This document shows, piece after piece, positions 22,233 through 33,375 of a DNA stretch of 60,009 nt. The stretch spans positions 1 through 60,009 of the forward strand of contig CADCHI010000030.1 in the NCBI GenBank assembly GCA_902801165.1, written 5' to 3'. The translations under genes and the position numbers were made by a program. The notes below the pieces were generated by a model that had not been told where the DNA came from, searched no databases, and saw nothing but the letters and a program-made list of their open reading frames with translations. Every line of letters begins with the position of its first letter. The first letter of the stretch is position 1. The stretch is from an uncultured Eubacteriales bacterium. GTDB taxonomy: Bacteria > Bacillota > Clostridia > Christensenellales > Aristaeellaceae.

Positions 22233-23630
22233 TCAGAAGTCCGCGTTGCCGGTGGTGCGCGGGAAGGGCAGCACGTCGCGGATGTTGGCGATGCCGGTCA
22301 GGTACATGATCATGCGCTCGAAGCCCATGCCGAAGCCGGCGTGCTCGGCGGTGCCGTACTTGCGCAGCTCCAGGTACCACCAGTAGTCCTCGGGGTTCAT
22401 GCCCAGCTCCTCGATGCGGGCCTTGAGCACGTCGTAGCGCTCCTCGCGCTGGGAGCCGCCGCACAGCTCGCCCACGGCGGGCACCAGCAGGTCTGCCGCC
22501 GCCACGGTCTTGCCGTCCTCGTTCATGCGCATGTAGAAGGCCTTGATCTCCTTGGGCCAGTCGGTGACGAACACCGGCCTGCCGAAGTGCTTCTCGGTCA
22601 GGTAGCGCTCGTGCTCGGTCTGCAGGTCCTCGCCCCAGGCCACGGGATACTCGAACTTCTCGCCGGAGTTCTTCAGAATCTCGATGGCGTCGGTGTAGGA
22701 GCAGCGGACGAACTCGGCGTCGCGGACGAACTTCAGCCTTTCGATCAGGCCCTTGTCCACGAAGCTGTTCAGGAAGTTCATCTCCTCGGGGCACTCCTCC
22801 AGCACGGCGGCGATGATGTACTTCACCATCTCCTCCTGGAGGTCCATGTCCACGGCCAGATCCGCGAAGGCGATCTCCGGCTCGATCATCCAGAACTCCG
22901 CCGCGTGGCGGGGAGTATAGCTGGCCTCGGCGCGGAAGGTCGGGCCGAAGGTGTACACGTTGCGGAACGCCATGGCGAAGATCTCGGCGTTCAGCTGGCC
23001 GGACACGGTCAGCGACACGGGCTTGCCGAAGAAGTCCTTGCTGAAATCGGTCTTGCCCTCGTCGGTCAGCGGCAGCGCGTCGGGGTCCAGGGTGGACACG
23101 CGGAACATCTCGCCCGCTCCCTCGCAGTCGGAGCCGGTGATCAGCGGGGTATGCACGTACAGGTAGCCCTTGTCATGGAAGAAGCGATGGATGGCCTGGG
23201 CCGCCACGGAGCGCACGCGGAAGGCGCACTGGAACAGATTGGCGCGGGGCCTGAGGTGCTGGATGGTGCGCAGGTACTCCAGCGTGTGGCGCTTCTTCTG
23301 GAGGGGATAGTCCGAGGGGCTCTCGCCCACCACGGTGATCTTCTCCGCCTTGAGTTCAAAGGGCTGCTTGTTTTCGGGAGTCAGCACCAGCGTGCCCTCG
23401 GCCTCGATGGCCGCGCCGGTGGTGATGGCCTTGACAACCTCGGCGTAGCCCGGCAGCTTGTCAGCCTCCAGGATGATCTGGAGGTTCTTGAAGTACGTGC
23501 CGTCGTTCAGCTCCACGAAGGCGAAGGTCTTGGATTCGCGGATGGTGCGCACCCAGCCGTTCACCTTCATCTGGGGCACGTCCGCCGCGGGCATATGGGC
23601 ATAAAGATCCTTGATCAGATAATGAGCCAT
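22233..23630 (-). CDS. asnS: Asparaginyl-tRNA synthetase
   Basis: Charges tRNA-Asn. The 465 aa class II enzyme has an N-terminal OB-fold anticodon-binding domain ([19 protein letters not shown], about residues 22-40), and motif 2 and 3 regions recognisable as [10 protein letters not shown] and [15 protein letters not shown]. The AsnS-type ends distinguish it from AspS. The start at 23630 follows AGAGGG. It has a short untranslated leader with no T-box. It is monocistronic with its own promoter and terminator. Confidence 0.96.
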   Translation of the reverse strand: MAHYLIKDLYAHMPAADVPQMKVNGWVRTIRESKTFAFVELNDGTYFKNLQIILEADKLPGYAEVVKAITTGAAIEAEGTLVLTPENKQPFELKAEKITVVGESPSDYPLQKKRHTLEYLRTIQHLRPRANLFQCAFRVRSVAAQAIHRFFHDKGYLYVHTPLITGSDCEGAGEMFRVSTLDPDALPLTDEGKTDFSKDFFGKPVSLTVSGQLNAEIFAMAFRNVYTFGPTFRAEASYTPRHAAEFWMIEPEIAFADLAVDMDLQEEMVKYIIAAVLEECPEEMNFLNSFVDKGLIERLKFVRDAEFVRCSYTDAIEILKNSGEKFEYPVAWGEDLQTEHERYLTEKHFGRPVFVTDWPKEIKAFYMRMNEDGKTVAAADLLVPAVGELCGGSQREERYDVLKARIEELGMNPEDYWWYLELRKYGTAEHAGFGMGFERMIMYLTGIANIRDVLPFPRTTGNADF

Positions 23631-23674
23631 GGTTTTTCCCTCTTTCGAGCCGATTGTCGGCCTGCTTTTCAACT

Positions 23675-23703
23675 ATTATACTGGATTGAATGTTAACTGT
23701 AAA
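23675..23703 (-). promoter_or_regulatory. Promoter of asnS
   Basis: TTTACA (23698-23703), 17 bases, TATAAT (23675-23680) on the minus strand. Confidence 0.8.
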
Positions 23704-23893
23704 GCGCGGCGGCGCACATTCGGCGGCGTCCGCATCGCCCGGTGTCCGCCGGTCCCGGATTCTTTCAACCAAATTAACAAAAAGCAACCGTCATTACCGT
23801 CAAAATTGACATTCGCCGCCTTTTCAAGGGCCCGGTTCCGTGGTACAATGGAAGGGCCATGATAATGAAAACGCAACAGGGAGGTTGCCTCCT

Positions 23894-24916
23894 TTGAAAC
23901 TGATCACCTTTACCGTCCCCTGCTACAATTCCGCGGCCTACATGGACAAGTGCATCCAGTCGCTGCTGCCCGCCGGGGACGAAGCCGAGATCATCCTGGT
24001 GGACGACGGCAGCACGGACGACACCCCTGCCATCGCCGACCGCTACGCCGCGGCCTACCCCGGCGTGATCCGCGCCGTGCACCAGCAGAACGGCGGCCAC
24101 GGCTCCGGCGTCAACCAGGGCATCCGCAAGGCCACCGGCCTGTACTTCAAGGTGGTGGACTCCGACGACTGGCTGGACGGAGACGCACTGGCCGCGCTGA
24201 TGGAGCACCTGCGCCGCTTTGCCCGCATGGACGAGCCCATCGACCTGATCCTGTGCAACTACGTCTACGAGCACGTGGAGGACAACACCCAGCGTGTGGT
24301 GCGCTACCGCAACACCCTGCCGGTGGACCAGATCTTCGCCTGGGAGGACGTGGGCCACTTCAACGCCACCCAGTTCCTCACCATGCACTCCACCGTGTAC
24401 CGCACCGATGTGCTGCGCCAGGCGGGCATCTCCCTGCCGCTGCACACCTTCTACGTGGACAACATCTACGTCTATCAGCCCCTGCCCACGGTCCGCTCGC
24501 TGTACTACATCGACGTGGACCTGTACCGCTATTTCATCGGCCGCGCGGACCAGTCCGTGACGGAGGAGAACCTGATGCGGCGCATCGACCAGCAGATCCT
24601 CGTGACCAAGCTGATGGCGGATTCCCACGACCTGGAGGCCCTGGAGCAGGACAACCGCCGCCTCGCCGCTTACATGTACCACTATCTCTCCATCATGCTG
24701 ATGATCTGCACCATCTACCTGATGCTGTCCCGCACGGAGGAGAACCTCAAGAAGTCCGACGAGCTGTGGGCATGGCTCAAGGAGACCCATCCGGCCACCT
24801 TCCGCCGCATGCGCTACCGCAGCGCCAACGTCGCCTTCCTGCTGCCCGGCAAGGCGGGCCGCGACATCGACATCTTCTTCTACAAGCTGCTGCGCAAGAT
24901 TTACAAATTCAACTGA
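23894..24916 (+). CDS. Family 2 glycosyltransferase
   Basis: A 340 aa cytoplasmic glycosyltransferase with a GT-A fold. It begins KLITFTVPCYNSAAYMDKC, with nucleotide-binding IILVDDGSTDDT (about residues 32-43) and the DxD-like acidic motif VDSDDWLDG (about residues 86-94). It probably adds a sugar to a surface polymer or lipid; donor and acceptor are unknown. The start is taken as TTG at 23894, which gives the normal family N-terminus and has GGGAGG eight bases upstream. The C-terminal third is helical and lacks a clear membrane span. No partner glycan genes are adjacent. Confidence 0.88.
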   Translation: MKLITFTVPCYNSAAYMDKCIQSLLPAGDEAEIILVDDGSTDDTPAIADRYAAAYPGVIRAVHQQNGGHGSGVNQGIRKATGLYFKVVDSDDWLDGDALAALMEHLRRFARMDEPIDLILCNYVYEHVEDNTQRVVRYRNTLPVDQIFAWEDVGHFNATQFLTMHSTVYRTDVLRQAGISLPLHTFYVDNIYVYQPLPTVRSLYYIDVDLYRYFIGRADQSVTEENLMRRIDQQILVTKLMADSHDLEALEQDNRRLAAYMYHYLSIMLMICTIYLMLSRTEENLKKSDELWAWLKETHPATFRRMRYRSANVAFLLPGKAGRDIDIFFYKLLRKIYKFN

Positions 24917-24919
24917 GCC

Positions 24920-25325
24920 GGCAGAGCCGGCAGCCATTTGCTGCCGCCTTTGAGCGCAGGGCGCTCAACCCCGATTGCTGCCGCCTTCCTGATATCAATT
25001 CCCGGCGCCATTGATTCAAGCGCCGGGGCCGGCAAGGCCGGCTGCCTCCTGCTGCCGCCTTTCTTGTATCAATTCCCGGCGCCACTGATTCAAGCGCCGG
25101 GATTTTTCGTTGGTTCGATTCGGTTTTGCTCTGGCAGTGCCGGCAACCTCCTGATGCCGCCTTTGAGCGCAGTGCGCTCAACCCCATTAGCTGCCGCCTT
25201 TCTGGCATCAATTCCCGGCACTACTGATTCAAGCGCCGGGGCCGGCAGTGCCGGCCTCCATTTGCTGCCGCCTTTCTGTTATTAATTCCCAGCGCCACTG
25301 ATTCAAGCGCTGGGAATTATCGTTG
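24920..25325. repeat. Duplicated hairpin repeat array
   Basis: Two diverged copies of a unit of about 200 bases lie in tandem (about 24920-25115 and 25136-25325). Each unit holds two inverted-repeat modules of the form AATTCCCGGCGCC..TGATTCA..AGCGCCGGG, giving four hairpins near 25000, 25072, 25208 and 25284. They are separated by CTGCCGCCTTT segments and GCCGGCA/TGCCGGC palindromes. The last hairpin of each unit ends in T-rich sequence. No gene is supported in 24917-25580. Confidence 0.8.
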
Positions 25326-25383
25326 ATGCAGTATTGCACTGTGCTGTCAAATCGACAAGTTGGATGTTGTCGGGCTGACGCCC

Positions 25384-25569
25384 GAGTTTGGAGTGTGGAG
25401 TTTGGAGTTTGGAGTTACAGTAAGTCGCGCACAGACATTGTTCGATTGTAAGGCTTTTGTTCTCACGAAAACGCCTGATTTGCTGAGCAAATGACATTCC
25501 ACCGTTCTCAGGCATTCTTTAACTCCACACTCAACCCTCCACACTCAACACTCAAACAAATTCCAAGTT
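25384..25569 (-). repeat. Two-armed low-complexity element upstream of the hairpin array
   Basis: Read on the minus strand it opens with AACTTGGAATTTGT (25569-25556). A purine-rich arm of GAGTGTTGAGTGTGGAG words follows to about 25519, then a core of about 100 bases, then a pyrimidine-rich arm of AACTCCAAACTCC words (25418-25384). The opening matches the element after purD and the core matches the element after purH. It directly follows the DUF4236 gene. Confidence 0.65.
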
Positions 25570-25580
25570 GCTCCGCAAAT

Positions 25581-26465
25581 TCAAAGTTCCTCCTCCCCAT
25601 ACGGCACGATCCCCTTCAATTCCCCGGTGCTCGCCTTGTTCATGCGGTTCTTGAACTTGCACAGGAACTGCTCCGGCTCCTGCTCCTGGTAGCCCTTTTT
25701 CTCAAAGGCTTCCCGCTCAAAGACCACCGAGTAGATGTACACGTCGATCAGGTCGCCGGTCTTGCTATCCCGCCGCTGGGTGTAGGCGGAGAGCAGCACC
25801 CGCTCCATCCGCGGGGTCACGGCAAAGAAGTGGCTGGCGCAGAACATGCCCAGGCCGAACACGCACCGGGCGTACTCCTCCCGCAGCTCCTTCTGACTCT
25901 TGTCCTTCTCCTTCAATTGGCCGGAGCTGAGCTTCACCAGCTTCCGGGTGGGCAGGTGCTCGATCTCCGGCAGGTCCAGGTCGGCCATCAGCACGCCGTC
26001 CTCGTACTCATAGCTCACGTGGAAGTCGATGGGCAGGTTCAGCGAGCCGAGCCACTTGCCGATCTTATCCTCCACCTCGTCCCCGTCCGGGGCCGTGGCC
26101 AGCTGGCGGGGGGAGTAGTCGGCGGGCAGCGTCTCGGACAGCGCGCCGATGTGCACGAAGGCGTCGGTCAGCGCGTTGTAGGCCTCCAACTCGGCCTCCA
26201 GTGCCGCCTCGTCGGGCACGCCCTTCAGCGCGCCGGAAGGCGCGCTCTTCGCCTTGGAACTTCCCTGGCTCTTCTTGTCGCCGGAGAAGTCCAGCACCTT
26301 CTTGCGGTCATAGAGCCCGGTGCCGGGGATGCTGGTGTTCAGGAACACGCCCTTCGCCCCCACGTTCGCCGAGATGCCCTTGCCGCCGATGGTGGCCGTC
26401 ACGCCGGACTTGGAAAAGTTCAGCTTCAGCCCCTTGAATATCTGTATGCTCTTTCTGAAGCGCAT
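25581..26465 (-). CDS. DUF4236 domain-containing protein
   Basis: A 294 aa protein whose first 55 residues match the DUF4236 pattern: FRKSIQIFKGLKLNFSKSG, then GGKGISANVGAKGVFLNTSIPGTGLYDRKK. The remainder is a helical and mixed region without a recognised domain, followed by a charged C-terminus. The function of DUF4236 is unknown. There is no signal peptide or membrane span, so it is cytoplasmic. The start at 26465 has GAAGGAGTG. It stands alone on its strand. Confidence 0.85.
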   Translation of the reverse strand: MRFRKSIQIFKGLKLNFSKSGVTATIGGKGISANVGAKGVFLNTSIPGTGLYDRKKVLDFSGDKKSQGSSKAKSAPSGALKGVPDEAALEAELEAYNALTDAFVHIGALSETLPADYSPRQLATAPDGDEVEDKIGKWLGSLNLPIDFHVSYEYEDGVLMADLDLPEIEHLPTRKLVKLSSGQLKEKDKSQKELREEYARCVFGLGMFCASHFFAVTPRMERVLLSAYTQRRDSKTGDLIDVYIYSVVFEREAFEKKGYQEQEPEQFLCKFKNRMNKASTGELKGIVPYGEEEL

Positions 26466-26607
26466 GGTATCACTCCTTCGTCCGCTTTCGCTGCCACCAT
26501 TTTACATGATTTGCGCCAAAAACACAACCCGCGCGTTTTTCATTGACTTTCCCCGCAAAATACTTTAATATAATGACAGGAACCTACAGAGCAAGGAGGT
26601 CATCCCC

Positions 26608-27381
26608 GTGAAGAAACTGCGCACCCTGTGCTGTGCCGTCCTGGCGCTGGCCCTGTTGTTCGCCGTCGGCGCCGCGAGGGCCGAGGCCTATTCCTACGGC
26701 ACGTCCTACGACTACCTGATCGGCGCCATGGAGGTGGTCAACTGCCAGTCCTGGACGTCCCTGCGCGCCTATCCGGACTCCTACTCCACCCGCCTGCTGA
26801 AGGTGCCGCTGGGGGCGGTGGTCACCAACTGCTACTATCAGGACGACAAGTTCACCTACTGCGAATACAACGGCGTGGGCGGCTACATCCTCACCAACAA
26901 CCTGTCCTTCATCTACGGCCCCGTGGGCTACGAATACCCGGAGCAGGACTACCTGGGCAACATGCAGATCGTCAACTGCCAGTCCTACGCCTCCCTGCGC
27001 AACTACCCGGACACCTCCGCCGACCTGCTGGTGCGGGTGCCCCTGGGCGACATCGTCACCAACGTGTTCTACCACGACGACCGCTTCAGCTACTGCATCT
27101 ACAACGGCATCGAGGGCTACATCCTGAACCGGAACCTCTCCTGGGTCTCCGGCGGCACCAACGCCCAGGTCTACGACTCCACCTGGATCGGCGACGCCTG
27201 GATCGTGAACTGCGGCTCCTGGGCCTCCCTTCGCGAGCTGCCCGACACCTCCGCCTATCGCCTGGCCAAGGTGCCCCTGGGCGACATGGTCACCGACGCC
27301 TACTACGTCAACGACCGCTTCGCCTGCGTCACCTGGAACGGCATCGTGGGCTACATCCTGGTGGACAACCTGGGCTGGTAA
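26608..27381 (+). CDS. Secreted protein with three SH3-like repeats
   Basis: A 257 aa protein starting with GTG at 26608 after GCAAGGAGG. A signal peptide (residues 1-26, ending ARA) is followed by three bacterial SH3-like repeats of about 75 residues. Each begins with MEVVNCQSWTSLR, MQIVNCQSYASLR or AWIVNCGSWASLR and ends with a GYILxxNLxW motif. Such modules bind peptidoglycan. The repeats resemble one unit of the protein at 20898-22094, so these are paralogous surface proteins. An intrinsic terminator follows. Confidence 0.85.
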   Translation: MKKLRTLCCAVLALALLFAVGAARAEAYSYGTSYDYLIGAMEVVNCQSWTSLRAYPDSYSTRLLKVPLGAVVTNCYYQDDKFTYCEYNGVGGYILTNNLSFIYGPVGYEYPEQDYLGNMQIVNCQSYASLRNYPDTSADLLVRVPLGDIVTNVFYHDDRFSYCIYNGIEGYILNRNLSWVSGGTNAQVYDSTWIGDAWIVNCGSWASLRELPDTSAYRLAKVPLGDMVTDAYYVNDRFACVTWNGIVGYILVDNLGW

Positions 27382-27524
27382 ACGCAGCCCGGAATGATCG
27401 GCAGAGTCCGCAGACCGAAGACGTTGAGAAAGCCTGTAAGGCAAGGCGGCAAGCCTGCAAATAAGGGAGCTTGCGCGGTTGCAAGTGACCGCCATTTGCA
27501 GGCGCAGCCAACACAGCAAGCAAG

Positions 27525-27562
27525 AACAGCATCCGCTTTATTCCAATCGGATGCTGTTTTTG
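27525..27562 (+). terminator. Terminator after the triple-SH3 gene
   Basis: AACAGCATCCG, 12-base loop, CGGATGCTGTT, then TTT and TTGCG. It also lies just downstream of spoIVB on the other strand, where the T tract is weaker. The sequence 27382-27524 before it shows no gene. Confidence 0.85.
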
Positions 27563-27577
27563 CGTTTACAGGCTTTA

Positions 27578-28834
27578 TCAGCGCTCTTCCCCGCAGGTCT
27601 CCAGCATCGTCTCCACCATTATCCCGTACCCCATGGCCGGGTCGTTCACCATCACGTGGGTCACCGCGCCGACAATGCGCCCGTCCTGGATCAGCGGGCT
27701 GCCGGACATGCCCTGCACGATGCCGCCGGTCACCGCCAGCAGCTCGGGGTCCGTCACCCGGATCACCATCGCCCGGGCCGCGCTCTCGTTCGCGCCGGAG
27801 AGCCGCACGATCTCGCAGTCGTACTCCCGGGCCGCGCCACCGTCCACGGTGGTCAGCAGCGTCGCCGCCCCGGTGTGCACCTGCTCCCGCGTTGCCACGG
27901 GCAGCCCTTCGGCGTACAGCCCGCCCTCCAGCGGCTGCTCTGCCCGGCCGAAGATGCCGTACTCCGTGTTCATATCAACGGTCCCCAGAGCCTCGGTCTC
28001 GCCCAGGAAGTCCCCGGTCAGTTCGCCCGGGCTGCCCTCCCGGCTGGGCGTCACGCTCACCACCCGGTTGCGATAGATGCCACCCTCGCCCACCGGCATC
28101 AACACGCCGGTGTCCACGTCCGTGATGGCGTGGCCCAGTGCGCCGAAGCGGCCGGTCTGCGGGTCATAGAAGGTCAGCGTGCCCACACCCGCGGTGCTGT
28201 CCCGCACCCACGCGCCCAGCCGGTACTGGCCGTCCCGGTCGTCCAGCGCCGGGGTCACGTCGCACTCCACCACGCCGCCGTCCCGCAGCACCGACAGCCG
28301 CGCGGGACCGCCATCCGCCAGCGCCTCGGAGAGCTGCTCGGCCCCGGTCACCGCCGCGCCGTCGACGCTCTGGATCACGTCCCCGCTCTTAAGCCCCGCC
28401 AGCCGCGCCGGGCTGGCAACCTTTCCCAGGTCGGAATTGCCGACCACCACCACGCCGCCGGTGCGCATCGCCACGCCCACGGACTGGCCGCCCGGCACCA
28501 GCCGCCGCTGGGGCTGCACCGACAGCTTCACCGTGCGCAGGGGCACCAGCCCCAGCAGCCGGAAGGTCAGCTCTCCCTCGCCGTCGTCTCCCGCCGTCAG
28601 CCGCAGCGCGCCGCCCGCGCTCCCCGGCTCCGTCTCCACCTGCGTGATCGCGCCGCCCTCGCAGCTGGTCTCCGCCCGCACCGCCGCGGAGACCGGGATC
28701 ACCGTCACCGAGCCCGCGTCCAGCACCATGCGGTCCGGCAGCCGCGACAGCGTGCCGATCTGCGGCGACAGCATCAGCGCCATCAACGCCGCCGCCAGCG
28801 CCGCCGAGAGCCGCCGCCTCGCCCTCTGTCCCAT
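27578..28834 (-). CDS. spoIVB: SpoIVB peptidase
   Basis: The sporulation serine peptidase which, made in the forespore, signals across the intermembrane space to release sigma-K processing in the mother cell. The 418 aa protein has an N-terminal membrane or signal helix (residues 8-24). A PDZ domain spans about 110-190, with GNSDLGKVASPARLAGLKSGDVIQ. The peptidase domain follows. The catalytic triad is visible: His235 in GALGHAITD, Asp362 in RVTDPELL and Ser379 in GMSGSPLIQDG. The start at 28834 follows AAGGGGG. Expression by sigma-G is expected from the family but I did not identify its promoter. Confidence 0.93.
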   Translation of the reverse strand: MGQRARRRLSAALAAALMALMLSPQIGTLSRLPDRMVLDAGSVTVIPVSAAVRAETSCEGGAITQVETEPGSAGGALRLTAGDDGEGELTFRLLGLVPLRTVKLSVQPQRRLVPGGQSVGVAMRTGGVVVVGNSDLGKVASPARLAGLKSGDVIQSVDGAAVTGAEQLSEALADGGPARLSVLRDGGVVECDVTPALDDRDGQYRLGAWVRDSTAGVGTLTFYDPQTGRFGALGHAITDVDTGVLMPVGEGGIYRNRVVSVTPSREGSPGELTGDFLGETEALGTVDMNTEYGIFGRAEQPLEGGLYAEGLPVATREQVHTGAATLLTTVDGGAAREYDCEIVRLSGANESAARAMVIRVTDPELLAVTGGIVQGMSGSPLIQDGRIVGAVTHVMVNDPAMGYGIMVETMLETCGEER

Positions 28835-29214
28835 GTTGCGTGCCCCCTTCTCTTCCCATTTGGCCCGCGCCGCGCATAATCGCCCGCGGGAGCAGAAACA
28901 CTGTGTGCAAGGGCTTTCGCCCGCGCGCCACTTGCGGAAACGCCCGCCGCCCGAAGCCGCCGCCTTCCCAGCGGGCCAAAAGCGCCAAAGCCCGCCCCGC
29001 CGCGGTGTTTTCGCCCGATCGCATCCGGCGCAAACCGCGCCGCGAACCATCCGCTAATTTTGCCGGACGCGCCCCTCGCTATGCTGGCAAATGCCCCGCG
29101 TTGTGGGAATGCCTGCCGGTTCCGCGCCCCGGCCGCTGCGTGCCATACTTTTCCAGCATACCATGATTTTAACCTTCTTTTTCACCATTTATGCCGATTA
29201 ATCCTGAAAATCGG
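28835..29214. other. Intergenic stretch between spoIVB and tilS
   Basis: About 380 bases between divergent genes. The first part is very GC-rich and the last 60 bases are AT-rich. ORFs crossing it are low-complexity Arg/Pro-rich readings with no ribosome site. I see no gene; promoter elements for spoIVB should lie in it. Confidence 0.5.
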
Positions 29215-29243
29215 TTGCTTATTTTTTTTAAACCGATTATAAT
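29215..29243 (+). promoter_or_regulatory. Promoter of tilS-hpt-ftsH
   Basis: TTGCTT (29215-29220), 17 bases, TATAAT (29238-29243), about 28 bases before the tilS start codon. Confidence 0.8.
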
Positions 29244-29271
29244 AGTATCTGATATTGTGGAGGATTGTACG

Positions 29272-30612
29272 ATGCGCGAAGTGAGCCGGAGGCGGCCGGA
29301 TTTTTCCGCCGTGCGGGGCAGCCGCCTTGTGATCGCCCTGTCCGGCGGCGCGGATTCCGTGGCCCTGGCGGTGATGCTGGCCGAGGCCCGGGATCTGGAT
29401 AATCTCACGCTGTTCGCCGCCCACGTGGACCACGCCATCCGCCCCGAGAGCGCGGAGGACGCCCTGTGGTGCCGGGAGCTGTGCGCGCGTCTGGACATTC
29501 CCTTCCACACCGTCCGCTTCGACGTGCCCGCCGAGGCCGCCCGAACGGGCGAGGGCCTCGAGACCGCCGGGCGTCGGCTGCGCTACGATTGGCTGCGCGG
29601 CCTCAAGGGCGAGCTCGGCGCGGACGCCATCGCGCTGGCCCACCACATGGACGACCAGGCGGAGACGGTGCTGATGCACCTGGCCCGGGGCACGGGCCCC
29701 GAGGGCATCGCCGGCATGGCCGAGCGCTCCGGCGACCTCTACCGCCCGCTGCTGTCCTGGCGCAAATCCGAACTGACCGACTACCTCGCGCGGCGCGGCT
29801 TCTCCTGGCGGGAGGACGCCACCAACGCCGTGCCCGACACCCCCCGCAACGCCCTGCGCCTGAACGTCCTGCCCGCGCTGGAGGATGCCTATCCCGGGGC
29901 CGTGCCCGCCATCGCCCGCTACGCCCGATCCGCCCGCCTGGAGAGCGACTTCGTCGCCGAAGCGGCGGCCCGCTGGCTGGCGGCAAACCACGTCCGGGGA
30001 CCCTACGGCAGCCTGTTGACATCGCCGGAAAAGGCACACCCCGCGCTGCTGCGCCGGGCCCTGCGGCAGCTCTGCGGCACGGACACCCCCTGGGAGCGTT
30101 TGAACGCCGCCGCCACCCTGGCCGAAGCGGGCCGGGGCCGGGAGGAACTCTCCGGCGGCTGGATGGCCGAGCGCGGCCGGATGGGACTCTACCTGCTGGA
30201 TCGTGCGGCCCGTCCGCCGGAGCCGGTGCCCCTCGCCCTGCCGGGAAGCACGGCGCTGCCCGGCGTGTGCGAAATCACCGCCCGCTTCGTCCCGCCGGTG
30301 CCCGTCCGGGACGATCCCCTGCGCCAGGTGCTGGACGTCGATGCCCTGGAAGGCGCGGTGCTTCGCACCCGACGGGAGGGCGACCGCATCCGCCCGCTGG
30401 GCTGCGGCGAAAAGCTGCTCTCGGACTACTTCACCGACCGCAAGCTGGACCGCCCCCTGAGGGACTGGACGCCCCTGCTGGCCCGGGGAAGGAACATCCT
30501 CTGGGTGTGCGGCATGGGCATTTCCCAGTCCGCCGCCATCGGCGAAGGCACCCGAAGGGCCGTGGCGCTGACCTGTTGTTATTCCTACAAAACCCAACCG
30601 ACAGACAAATGA
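29272..30612 (+). CDS. tilS: tRNA(Ile)-lysidine synthetase
   Basis: Converts C34 of the CAU-anticodon tRNA-Ile to lysidine with ATP and lysine, switching both codon and charging identity. The N-type ATP pyrophosphatase loop is LVIALSGGADSVAL (SGGADS at residues 24-29). The conserved HVDHAIRPESAEDA and LAHHMDDQAETVLM motifs follow. The C-terminal part is the TilS substrate-binding domain. The 446 aa length is typical. The start at 29272 has GTGGAGG. It is the first gene of the conserved tilS-hpt-ftsH cluster. Confidence 0.96.
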   Translation: MREVSRRRPDFSAVRGSRLVIALSGGADSVALAVMLAEARDLDNLTLFAAHVDHAIRPESAEDALWCRELCARLDIPFHTVRFDVPAEAARTGEGLETAGRRLRYDWLRGLKGELGADAIALAHHMDDQAETVLMHLARGTGPEGIAGMAERSGDLYRPLLSWRKSELTDYLARRGFSWREDATNAVPDTPRNALRLNVLPALEDAYPGAVPAIARYARSARLESDFVAEAAARWLAANHVRGPYGSLLTSPEKAHPALLRRALRQLCGTDTPWERLNAAATLAEAGRGREELSGGWMAERGRMGLYLLDRAARPPEPVPLALPGSTALPGVCEITARFVPPVPVRDDPLRQVLDVDALEGAVLRTRREGDRIRPLGCGEKLLSDYFTDRKLDRPLRDWTPLLARGRNILWVCGMGISQSAAIGEGTRRAVALTCCYSYKTQPTDK

Positions 30613-30636
30613 CGAAATGATGAGGAGGACACGACC

Positions 30637-31185
30637 ATGGAGAAGGACATCGCAAGGGTATTGCTTTCACAGGAGCAGATCCAGACCCGCGTCGAGGAGA
30701 TGGGCAGGCAGATCGCCTGGGACTATCGGGGCAAGAACCCCGCCATGGTTTGTATTCTGAAGGGCGCGGTCATGTTCTACACCGACCTGCTGCGCGCCAT
30801 GCCCATCCAGCTTTCCATGGATTTCATGGCGGTTTCCAGCTACGGCAAGCGCACCAAGTCCAGCGGCGAGGTGGAGATCCGCAAGGACCTGTCCACCTCC
30901 ATCGAGAACCGCCACGTCATCATCGTGGAGGACATCATCGATTCCGGCTTCACCCTCACCTACCTCACCCGCATGCTGGCCGCCCGCGGCGCCGCCTCCA
31001 TCAAGGTGTGCACGCTGCTGGACAAACCCAGCCGCCGCGCGCCGGGCATCACGCTGAAGTCCGACTATTCCGGCTTCGTGGTGGGCGACGAGTTCGTGGT
31101 CGGCTACGGCCTGGACTATGCCGAGGCCTACCGCAACCTGCCCTACATCGGCGTGCTGAAGCCCGAGGTCTACGAAAACAACTGA
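30637..31185 (+). CDS. hpt: Hypoxanthine phosphoribosyltransferase
   Basis: Salvages hypoxanthine and guanine to IMP and GMP using PRPP. The 182 aa sequence has the PRPP-binding loop [10 protein letters not shown] (residues 97-106) and the [15 protein letters not shown] segment (about 41-55). A C-terminal [17 protein letters not shown] is characteristic of bacterial HPRT. It lies 24 bases after tilS and is the standard partner of tilS and ftsH in Firmicutes. The ribosome site is GATGAGGAGG. Confidence 0.97.
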   Translation: MEKDIARVLLSQEQIQTRVEEMGRQIAWDYRGKNPAMVCILKGAVMFYTDLLRAMPIQLSMDFMAVSSYGKRTKSSGEVEIRKDLSTSIENRHVIIVEDIIDSGFTLTYLTRMLAARGAASIKVCTLLDKPSRRAPGITLKSDYSGFVVGDEFVVGYGLDYAEAYRNLPYIGVLKPEVYENN

Positions 31186-31280
31186 CCGGCCCAAGCGTCT
31201 GCCGGCAAAAAAAACTATGACGGGCCCACGGCCCGTCCGGCAAACCATCCATCGTCACCCCGAAAGAGAGGACAGCTGAC

Positions 31281-33320
<2,040 letters not shown>

Positions 33321-33343
33321 ACATCAAAAAGGATACACGACAA

Positions 33344-33370
33344 CGCCCGCCGCGCATCGCGCGGCGGGCG
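33344..33370 (+). terminator. GC-rich hairpin after ftsH
   Basis: A perfect 12 bp stem CGCCCGCCGCGC / GCGCGGCGGGCG with loop ATC, 24 bases after the ftsH stop. There is no T tract on the plus strand, so termination strength is uncertain. Confidence 0.55.
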
Positions 33371-33375
33371 AAACT

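Noticed and set aside
23631-23680. T-box leader for asnS.
   Set aside because: The distance from the -10 to the start codon is about 45 bases, far too short for a T-box.
24909-25211. A 100-codon minus-strand frame over the hairpin array with a repeated GLSALRSKAA word.
   Set aside because: The peptide repeat only mirrors the DNA repeat; there is no ribosome site and codon changes do not look protein-like.
25303-25515. A short minus-strand frame starting MSFAQQIRRFRENKSL, which resembles the start of an XRE-type regulator.
   Set aside because: It runs straight into the low-complexity arm, has no HTH second helix and no good ribosome site. The similarity is probably chance or a degraded remnant within the element core.
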